From an uncultured Haemophilus sp. (GTDB lineage Bacteria; Pseudomonadota; Gammaproteobacteria; Enterobacterales; Pasteurellaceae): a DNA stretch of 17,110 nt. Made by a program: the position numbers and the translations under genes. The stretch covers positions 1 to 17,110 of the forward strand of contig CAJLFU010000035.1 of NCBI GenBank assembly GCA_905205995.1. The letters run 5' to 3'. The notes under the pieces were generated by a model. The model ran no database searches and was not told the origin of the DNA. It saw only the letters and a list, made by a program, of their open reading frames with translations. Shown piece after piece: positions 7,226-12,905 of this stretch (position 1 is its first letter; each line of letters opens with the position of its first letter).

Positions 7226-8179
7226 TTATTCTTGTGCATCTAAATAACGTTCAGCATCTAATGCTGCCATACAGCCTGTTCCTGCCGAGGTAATGGCTTG
7301 GCGATAGTTGTGATCCATTACATCACCTGCAGCAAATACGCCTTCCACTGACGTTGCTGTTGCATTGCCTTCAAGACCTGATTTAACAACAATATAACCG
7401 TTGTTAAGTTCAAGCTGGCCTTGGAAGATTTCAGTATTTGGTGCATGACCGATAGCAATAAATAAACCGTCTAATTTCACGTCTTCTTTTTCACCAGTTT
7501 TTACGTTTTCTAAACGTACACCAGTTACGCCCATGTTATCACCTAACACTTCATTTAAAGTGCGGTCAGTATGAAGCACAATTTTGCCTTCTTCGACTTT
7601 TTTGTATAAGCGATCGATTAAGATTTTTTCTGCACGGAAGCTATCGCGACGGTGGATTAAATGGACTTCAGACGCAATATTAGCCAAGTAAAGTGCTTCT
7701 TCAACTGCAGTATTTCCGCCACCGACAACAGCAACCGGTTTATTGCGATAGAAGAAACCATCACAGGTTGCGCAAGCTGAAACGCCACGGCCTTTATAAG
7801 CAGTTTCAGATTCTAATCCGATATAACGTGCTGATGCGCCTGTTGCGATGATTAATGCATCACATGTGAAGGTTTGCATATCGCCATAAAGTTTGAATGG
7901 GCGAGAAGATAAATCGACTTTATTAATATGATCAAACACGATTTCCGTTTCAAATTTTTCGGCGTGTTGCAACATACGTTGCATTAAACCCGGACCAGTG
8001 GTCATTTCAAAATCACCTGGCCAGTTTTCAATTTCATCCGTAGTGGTAAGTTGCCCGCCTTGTTGAAGACCGGTCACTAAAACAGGTTTTAAGTTTGCGC
8101 GAGCAGCATAAATAGCGGCGGTATAACCCGCAGGGCCCGAACCTAAAATTAATAATTTGCTGTGTTTAACGTCTGACAT
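7226..8179 (-). CDS. trxB: Thioredoxin reductase
   Basis: A cytoplasmic NADPH-dependent flavoprotein that reduces thioredoxin. The protein has 317 residues (E. coli TrxB has 321). FAD binding is shown by GSGPAG (13-18) and by AAGD near residue 286. NADPH binding is shown by GGGNTA (153-158). The redox-active CATC is at 136-139. The open frame begins 10 codons upstream, but the ATG at 8179 has an AAAGGA site 5-6 bases before it and begins MSDVKHSKLLILG, which fits the family. It lies between cnoX and cydDC on the same strand, a cluster joined by thiol redox and respiratory assembly. Confidence 0.97.
   Translation of the reverse strand: MSDVKHSKLLILGSGPAGYTAAIYAARANLKPVLVTGLQQGGQLTTTDEIENWPGDFEMTTGPGLMQRMLQHAEKFETEIVFDHINKVDLSSRPFKLYGDMQTFTCDALIIATGASARYIGLESETAYKGRGVSACATCDGFFYRNKPVAVVGGGNTAVEEALYLANIASEVHLIHRRDSFRAEKILIDRLYKKVEEGKIVLHTDRTLNEVLGDNMGVTGVRLENVKTGEKEDVKLDGLFIAIGHAPNTEIFQGQLELNNGYIVVKSGLEGNATATSVEGVFAAGDVMDHNYRQAITSAGTGCMAALDAERYLDAQE
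7558..7566 (+). repeat. USS inside trxB
   Basis: A perfect plus-strand copy with AA before the core, inside coding sequence. Confidence 0.9.
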
Positions 8180-8205
8180 AAAGAATCCTTTGTTTATAAA
8201 ATAAA

Positions 8206-8247
8206 GCATGAAGCTTTTGGAATTCGTCCATTATAAAGCCTTCATGC
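8206..8247 (-). terminator. Hairpin between cnoX and trxB (possible cnoX terminator)
   Basis: GCATGAAG (8206-8213) pairs with CTTCATGC (8240-8247). CTTT (8214-8217) and AAAG (8235-8238) extend the stem past a one-base bulge. TTTATTTT follows on the minus strand. The loop is 17 bases and carries a TATAAT on the minus strand, so this site may both end cnoX transcripts and hold part of the trxB promoter. Confidence 0.5.
8230..8235 (-). promoter_or_regulatory. Possible -10 element of a trxB promoter
   Basis: A perfect TATAAT on the minus strand lies in the loop of the preceding hairpin, 50 bases upstream of the trxB start. The -35 position holds only T-rich sequence without a clear match, so the call rests on the -10 alone. 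Confidence 0.4.
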
Positions 8248-8268
8248 ATAAAAAAATAGTTGATCGTA

Positions 8269-9126
8269 TTAGTAAAGCAATGAATACAGCAATCGGCGAT
8301 ATTTATTGGTGATAGGATCCGCATTGCCTATGGCTGATAAAATAGATAAAAACTGTTGTTTTACTTCACCATTTTCTGCAGAAAGATCTTGTTTAAGAAT
8401 GCTAAATAATAAATCTAACGCTTCTTCGTTTCGGTTGGCTTGATGTAGCTGAACTGCCAATTTCAACGCAATTTCAGGCGTTGGATTTTTCGCATAATCC
8501 GCTTGTAATTGCTGAATTTCTGGTGTATCAGCCGCTTTAATTAAAAGTTCAATCTGTGCCTGTAAGCCATGCCAACGGCTGTCGCGATCCTGAATTGGAA
8601 TTTGTGCCAATATATCCGTTGCTGGCTCAGTTTTCTTCATGGCAATATAGGTTTCCGCATAAAGTAATGCCACATCGCTGTTTTTCTTATCTGAAAGCTC
8701 CCAGGCTTCTTTCAGTAATGGAAGAGCAGAGTCGTAATCTTCCACTTGTAAAAAATCCAAGGCTTTTTGGAATTTTAAATCTTCTTCTTTTGGCAAAATG
8801 GCGCTTAAACGTTGTAATAAGTTGGCTTCATCTAATGCACCTGGGAACGCATCTAAAGCTTGTGCCTCTTTAAAAAGATAAGTTGTAGGCAACGCTTGAA
8901 TACGAAATTGTGCAGCAATCATTTGCTCTGTTTCACAATTGACTAAGCCGAGAATAAATTGTCCTTGGTGTTGTTCTGCAACACGTTGTAGAACTTTTGC
9001 AAAATCAGCTGATTCTTTATGGCTTGGTGCATAAAAGCTAATGACAAGCGGGGTTTCAACAGAACGTTGCAACGTTTCGGTAAGATTTTGTTCGTTGAGT
9101 TCAACTAAAAAAGGTAAATCTGCCAT
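8269..9126 (-). CDS. cnoX: Chaperedoxin CnoX (YbbN): thioredoxin-like domain plus TPR repeats
   Basis: A cytoplasmic holdase that passes clients to GroEL/DnaK and protects proteins from over-oxidation. The E. coli family member has 284 residues and this one 285. A thioredoxin fold covers about residues 1-110 (VISFYAPSHKES, then ALPTTYLF with the cis-Pro). Helical TPR-type repeats fill the C-terminal two thirds. The CxxC active site is replaced by SHKE (35-38), so it cannot be a disulfide reductase. C64 is the only cysteine in the protein. It matches the position of the E. coli cysteine (C63) reported to make mixed disulfides with clients. The start has an AAGGA site 7-8 bases upstream. The gene lies just upstream of trxB. 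Confidence 0.92.
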   Translation of the reverse strand: MADLPFLVELNEQNLTETLQRSVETPLVISFYAPSHKESADFAKVLQRVAEQHQGQFILGLVNCETEQMIAAQFRIQALPTTYLFKEAQALDAFPGALDEANLLQRLSAILPKEEDLKFQKALDFLQVEDYDSALPLLKEAWELSDKKNSDVALLYAETYIAMKKTEPATDILAQIPIQDRDSRWHGLQAQIELLIKAADTPEIQQLQADYAKNPTPEIALKLAVQLHQANRNEEALDLLFSILKQDLSAENGEVKQQFLSILSAIGNADPITNKYRRLLYSLLY

Positions 9127-9207
9127 TTTTATTCCTTCATAAATGGAAAATGATGCCTGATTTTAACAAAGTACGGTCAGTTTTAGAAATGTTTTACAGG
9201 AAAAGAA

Positions 9208-9230
9208 AAGGGCAGTGTTAATCTGCCCTT
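9208..9230 (-). terminator. Rho-independent terminator of the purine permease gene
   Basis: AAGGGCAG (9208-9215) pairs with CTGCCCTT (9223-9230) with a 7-base loop. CTTTTCTTTTCC follows on the minus strand. The hairpin begins 15 bases after the permease stop and lies upstream of cnoX. Confidence 0.85.
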
Positions 9231-9245
9231 ATTCGCTATCTATTT

Positions 9246-10556
9246 TTATTCTTTTGTTTCGTCCACTTTATCTTCTGGAAGCACGAGGTTAAGAATTAAG
9301 GCAAGTAATGAACCAACGGTAATGCCTGAACCGAGCACTTCTTTGAAAAAGTGCGGTAATTTATCAAGCAATTCTGGACGAGTCGTCACGGCTAAACCAC
9401 AACCAATGGAAATCGCGATAATTAAACCATTACGTTTGCTACGTGCGACTTTATCCAACATTTGGATACCCGCAGCGATAATCATCGCGAACATCATTAA
9501 GCCAGCACCGCCTAATACAGGCAATGGAATTGAAACAATCAATGCACCGAATACAGGGAACAAGCCCGCTAGCGCTAGAAGTACACCGGTTAGCGCAACC
9601 ACGTGACGGCTAGCCACGCCCGTTAGAGAAATGACACCAATGTTTTGTGAGAATGAAGAGAATGGGGTGGTGGACATAACGGCAGCTAGGGCAGATCCTA
9701 AACCATCGGCTAAAACGCCACCGCGTAAATGTTTACCGGTAATTTCTGTTTGGGTTGCATTACCTAGCGCTAGGAAGTTACCGCTTGATTCAACGATCGT
9801 GACTAAATACGCAATGGACATGCCGATAATACCTGAAATAGGGAAGGCTAAGCCAAAGTGTAGTGGTTGTGGAATTGCGAAAGTTTGTGCTTGTTTTACG
9901 CCTTCAAAACTCACCCAGCCCATTACTAAACAAACAAGATAGCCGGTCATCATCCCAATAACGATCGCTGCGGCAGAGAAAATCCCTTTGCCCCATTGTA
10001 CAAGAGCTACAACGATGACTAACACAAAGCTCGCCATCATTAAATTTTCTGGCGTAGCATAATTCGCATCACCACGCTGACCACCTGCAAACCAGTCAAC
10101 GGCAACAGGAATCAGGCTTAAACCGATCATCATAACGACAGTACCAGTCACAATCGGTGGGAATAATTTACGAATATACGGCATAAAGAAGCTGCCGATA
10201 ATCATCACTAATGAACCAACAAGAGAAGCCCCTAAAATACCGGCAATACCATATTCACTAAACCCAATGGCAAGTGCAGCAGCAACGAAAGTAAAACTTG
10301 TCCCCATTACACTTGGTAAACGAATACCAATAGGCCCTAAGCCTTTACATTGGATAACCGTCACTACACCAGAAATTAAAAGCGCAGCATTCACTAACGT
10401 AATGGTATCTTCAGTGGGTAATTTTAAGACGTTACCAATGACCAATGGTACGGCAATAATTCCCCCAAGTGCAGCAAGTAAATGTTGTGCCGCAAGGAGT
10501 AAACTCAATCCGAAAGGTGGCTTGTCTTCCACGGTATAAAGTAGATTGTTATTCAT
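9246..10556 (-). CDS. NCS2-family purine permease (xanthine/urate type)
   Basis: A 436-residue inner-membrane nucleobase:cation symporter with about 14 hydrophobic segments. Automated pipelines may name it uraA. The family-defining residues instead fit the xanthine/urate branch known from E. coli XanQ: QH in the first helix (24-25), E256 in IVESSGN, D284 in VLADGLG, and Q304-N305 in FSQNIGVISLTGVASR. A PurR-type operator overlaps its promoter, which also points to purines. The start ATG has an AAGGG site 6 bases upstream. It is a single-gene unit with a hairpin upstream (end of the transporter gene) and another downstream. The exact substrate (xanthine, urate, guanine or uracil) is not settled by sequence. 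Confidence 0.88.
   Translation of the reverse strand: MNNNLLYTVEDKPPFGLSLLLAAQHLLAALGGIIAVPLVIGNVLKLPTEDTITLVNAALLISGVVTVIQCKGLGPIGIRLPSVMGTSFTFVAAALAIGFSEYGIAGILGASLVGSLVMIIGSFFMPYIRKLFPPIVTGTVVMMIGLSLIPVAVDWFAGGQRGDANYATPENLMMASFVLVIVVALVQWGKGIFSAAAIVIGMMTGYLVCLVMGWVSFEGVKQAQTFAIPQPLHFGLAFPISGIIGMSIAYLVTIVESSGNFLALGNATQTEITGKHLRGGVLADGLGSALAAVMSTTPFSSFSQNIGVISLTGVASRHVVALTGVLLALAGLFPVFGALIVSIPLPVLGGAGLMMFAMIIAAGIQMLDKVARSKRNGLIIAISIGCGLAVTTRPELLDKLPHFFKEVLGSGITVGSLLALILNLVLPEDKVDETKE
9349..9357 (+). repeat. USS inside the purine permease gene
   Basis: A perfect plus-strand copy near the 3' end of the gene. Confidence 0.9.
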
Positions 10557-10588
10557 TAGGTTCCCTTAATTAGAAAAAAATTGTGCGA

Positions 10589-10617
10589 ATTATACGTTAA
10601 TTTTTATTTACCGCAAA
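10589..10617 (-). promoter_or_regulatory. Promoter of the purine permease gene
   Basis: A perfect TATAAT on the minus strand (10589-10594) lies 17 bases from TTTGCG (10612-10617), a weak -35 contained in the PurR-like palindrome. The predicted start near 10582 gives a leader of about 25 bases containing the ribosome site. Confidence 0.65.
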
Positions 10618-10626
10618 CGTTTGCGT
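10611..10626. promoter_or_regulatory. PurR-type operator
   Basis: CCGCAAACGTTTGCGT has a perfect 14-bp palindromic core (10612-10625) and differs by one base from the ideal PurR site ACGCAAACGTTTGCGT. It covers the -35 of the permease promoter, so bound repressor (with hypoxanthine or guanine as corepressor in E. coli) would block transcription when purines are plentiful. Confidence 0.82.
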
Positions 10627-10639
10627 AAAGAAAATAAAA

Positions 10640-10677
10640 AAGTGCGGTTAAAAATGACATGATTTTCAACCGCACTT
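10640..10677 (-). terminator. Terminator of the DASS transporter gene made of two inverted USS
   Basis: A perfect USS in each orientation (10640-10648 plus, 10669-10677 minus) forms a 10-bp stem. The stem extends by AAAAT/ATTTT pairing past a mismatch. A TTTTTATTTTC tail follows on the minus strand. It starts 15 bases after the transporter stop. Confidence 0.85.
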
Positions 10678-10691
10678 GCTTGATTTAAAAA

Positions 10692-12089
10692 CTACATCCA
10701 GAATAGATAAGCAATGGTTGCAATAATGACCATACAGGTTAAATCAATAAACTTACCGACACGAACCATTTCAGATTGTCTGACAAAGCCAGTGGCGTAC
10801 ACAATTGCATTCGGTGGTGTACCAACTGGCATCATAAAGGCACAAGAGGCACCCAAACCAATAATCATCGCAAAGCCAAGCGGTGGCATATTCAGTGCTT
10901 GTGCGATGGAAATAAAGATTGGGACCAGTAAAGCTGCACTCGCTGTGTTTGATGTAAATTCAGTCAAGCAGACAATAAAGGCCGCAACAATTAATGCCAT
11001 CACATAGTAGTGACCACCTTCAATAATGAAGACGATACCATCAGCCATGATTTTGCTTGCACCTGAATGGGTCAGTACAGAACTTAAGGTTAAACCACCA
11101 CCAAAGAGGAACAACACCCCCCATTCTGTATTGTCTTGTACTTCCTTCCAACTTGCGATTCCGGTTACACAGATGACAATTGCTGCTGAGAGCGCAACCA
11201 TACTGTCAAAACTACCAATGGGTTTTGGTAAACCTAATAATTGAGAAAGAATTGGATTGATGTAACCACCAAAAATCCAAAGAATTGCTACGGTCACAAA
11301 AATAGTTAAGGTTAAAATACGTTTTTTCGTCATGTGAATTTTGGCAAATTCTGCATCAAAACGAAGGCCAAGTTTTGGTTTAAAAACAAGGTATAACCAA
11401 CCAATAATTACAGGGAATAAAATCAGCATGACGGGTGTGCCGTACATGAGCCAATCTGCAAAACCTAAATGAAGTTGAGATGCGGCAATGGCATTTGGCG
11501 GGCTACCTACAAGGGTTCCCATACCACCGATGGTAGCACTATAAGCAATGCCTAATAATACGAATACATAAGTATTGTGATCTTTATTACGGTCTAACTG
11601 ACTTAAAATAGTCATTGAAAGTGGGATCATCATTGCAGCAGTAGCAGTATTGCTCATCCACATGGACAAAAATGCTGTTGCGACGAATAAATAGAGTACA
11701 GCAACAGATAACCGCCCCCGCGCTAACTGCATGATTTTATTAGCGATCATTTGGTCGATCTTTTGCACATTTAATGCTGTTGCAAGTGCAAAACCACCGA
11801 AGAATAAAAAGATAGTTGGATCTGCAAAGGCTACGAGGGCTTCGCGACTATCAGCTAATCCTAATAGAACAGATAGAATTGGAACGAATAATGCAGTGAT
11901 GGTTACACTAACTGCTTCGGTGAGCCATAGAATGGCAACAAATGCGAGTAAAGATAATCCTTTATTCGCAGCAGGGGCAAAAGGAAGTGTATTGAGTAGA
12001 ATAAAAAAGAGAGCTACATCAGAAAGGAATATAATAGTTTGTTTATTCCATGCTTTTCGCTGAGAGTTTGTGACAGATATTACTTGCAT
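10692..12089 (-). CDS. DASS/SLC13-family anion (dicarboxylate-type) sodium symporter
   Basis: A 465-residue inner-membrane transporter of the divalent anion:sodium symporter family (SLC13, relatives CitT, SdcS and VcINDY). The two SNT motifs that bind carboxylate and sodium in VcINDY are present at 146-148 (MSNTATAAMM) and 380-382 (TSNTASAAL). Each is followed by an inverted-repeat partner block (GSPPNAI near 196-201 and GTPPNAI near 423-429). Likely substrates are C4-dicarboxylates such as succinate or fumarate, but sulfate or citrate cannot be excluded. The ATG at 12089 has an AGGAAAA site. An upstream in-frame ATG at 12128 would add 13 residues. I recall a similar Haemophilus protein, HI_0608. 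Confidence 0.9.
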   Translation of the reverse strand: MQVISVTNSQRKAWNKQTIIFLSDVALFFILLNTLPFAPAANKGLSLLAFVAILWLTEAVSVTITALFVPILSVLLGLADSREALVAFADPTIFLFFGGFALATALNVQKIDQMIANKIMQLARGRLSVAVLYLFVATAFLSMWMSNTATAAMMIPLSMTILSQLDRNKDHNTYVFVLLGIAYSATIGGMGTLVGSPPNAIAASQLHLGFADWLMYGTPVMLILFPVIIGWLYLVFKPKLGLRFDAEFAKIHMTKKRILTLTIFVTVAILWIFGGYINPILSQLLGLPKPIGSFDSMVALSAAIVICVTGIASWKEVQDNTEWGVLFLFGGGLTLSSVLTHSGASKIMADGIVFIIEGGHYYVMALIVAAFIVCLTEFTSNTASAALLVPIFISIAQALNMPPLGFAMIIGLGASCAFMMPVGTPPNAIVYATGFVRQSEMVRVGKFIDLTCMVIIATIAYLFWM

Positions 12090-12167
12090 ATTTTTTCCTA
12101 TATTTTTTAAGGCCGGCGATTTTAGCATAACAGGCCTCAGTCAGGAAATAATGCATACTAAAAATTG

Positions 12168-12194
12168 ATTATAGTAAAAGAAAAGTGCAGTCAA
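12168..12194 (-). promoter_or_regulatory. Possible promoter of the DASS transporter gene
   Basis: On the minus strand TTGACT (12189-12194) and a perfect TATAAT (12168-12173) are separated by 15 bases. The hexamers are strong but the spacing is shorter than the usual 17. The -35 overlaps the terminator hairpin of the upstream gene. A second candidate, TAAAAT nearer the gene, lacks a good -35. Confidence 0.45.
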
Positions 12195-12219
12195 AACTGG
12201 ATGCTTTTTGACCGCACTT
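12183..12219 (-). terminator. Terminator of the UDG-family gene made of a USS and a degenerate USS
   Basis: AAGTGCAGTCAAAA (12183-12196) pairs with TTTTGACCGCACTT (12206-12219) with one mismatch. The right arm holds a perfect minus-strand USS (12211-12219). The left arm has the core with one change (AAGTGCAGT). TTCTTTTAC follows on the minus strand. Confidence 0.75.
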
Positions 12220-12249
12220 CATAGTTGAATATCAATTTAGCGAGATAAA

Positions 12250-12831
12250 TTAACGAGATAAAATCGCTTTCACTTGCTTTTGTAATGTCGGCACAATCTC
12301 TTGTTCAAACCATGGATTCTTTTTGAGCCAAATTTGGTTGCGTGGAGAAGGGTGAACAAGCGGGAGAAAGTGAGGGAGAAAATCACGAAAATGGTGAACA
12401 GTCTCCGTTACATTAAGATTATTTTCTGGCAAATAGTATTTTTGTGCATATTGTCCAATGAGAATCGTCAGCTCAATATTAGGTAAATTAGCGAGAATTA
12501 GCGGATGCCATTTTTCCGCAAAATCTTTGCGCGGTGGTAAATCACCCGATTTGCCTTTGCCTGGGTAATAAAAATCCATCGGAATGACAGCAAACATACC
12601 GGAGTGATAAAAGGTATCACGATCCACGCCCAGCCATTCACGCAGGCGATCACCGCTTTTATCATTCCAATATAAACGACTTTCTTGCGCTTTAATTCCA
12701 GGCGCTTGTCCGACAATATTAATACGAGCGGTAGTTGGCGCAGCAAAAAGCGGTTCGATACCTTTTGCGGTAAAGGATTGATTATCGGGATCTTGCATGA
12801 TGGATTGGGTAATTTGAGCGAGTGTTGGCAT
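12250..12831 (-). CDS. Uracil-DNA glycosylase superfamily protein
   Basis: A 193-residue protein of the uracil-DNA glycosylase fold. These enzymes cut uracil or related bases from DNA in base excision repair. Two hallmark motifs are visible: GQAPG (residues 41-45, motif 1, which holds the water-activating region) and HPSPRN (160-165, motif 2, the DNA-intercalating loop). No four-cysteine Fe-S cluster of family 4 or 5 is present, and it is not the Ung type, so its substrate range is unproven. The ATG at 12831 has an AAGGA site 5-6 bases upstream. An in-frame ATG 12 codons upstream falls inside the nrdD terminator loop and was rejected. The terminator of nrdD ends only about 24 bases before the start. 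Confidence 0.85.
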   Translation of the reverse strand: MPTLAQITQSIMQDPDNQSFTAKGIEPLFAAPTTARINIVGQAPGIKAQESRLYWNDKSGDRLREWLGVDRDTFYHSGMFAVIPMDFYYPGKGKSGDLPPRKDFAEKWHPLILANLPNIELTILIGQYAQKYYLPENNLNVTETVHHFRDFLPHFLPLVHPSPRNQIWLKKNPWFEQEIVPTLQKQVKAILSR

Positions 12832-12855
12832 AGTATTTCCTTCTTTATTAAAATA

Positions 12856-12884
12856 AAAATAGCTCACCTTTGATGAGCTATTTT
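12856..12884 (-). terminator. Rho-independent terminator of nrdD
   Basis: AAAATAGCTCA (12856-12866) pairs perfectly over 11 bp with TGAGCTATTTT (12874-12884), with a 7-base loop. TTTTATTTTAA reads out on the minus strand. It begins 21 bases after the nrdD stop. Confidence 0.88.
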
Positions 12885-12905
12885 ATCATAATCGATGTTA
12901 CAACA

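Noticed and set aside
9169..9177. AAGTACGGT upstream of cnoX as a USS
   Set aside because: It differs from the core at one central base. It may be a decayed copy but is not counted.
9246..10556. Naming the permease uraA
   Set aside because: The residues in the substrate-binding helices follow the xanthine/urate branch, and the promoter has a PurR site, so a uracil-specific name is not supported.
12110..12136. AGGCC/GGCCT hairpin in the leader of the DASS transporter gene
   Set aside because: A stem of only about 5 bp with an 18-base loop, likely chance.
12301..12486. Short plus-strand frames opposite the UDG-family gene and other genes
   Set aside because: They lie opposite well-supported genes, lack ribosome sites and have shadow-type composition.
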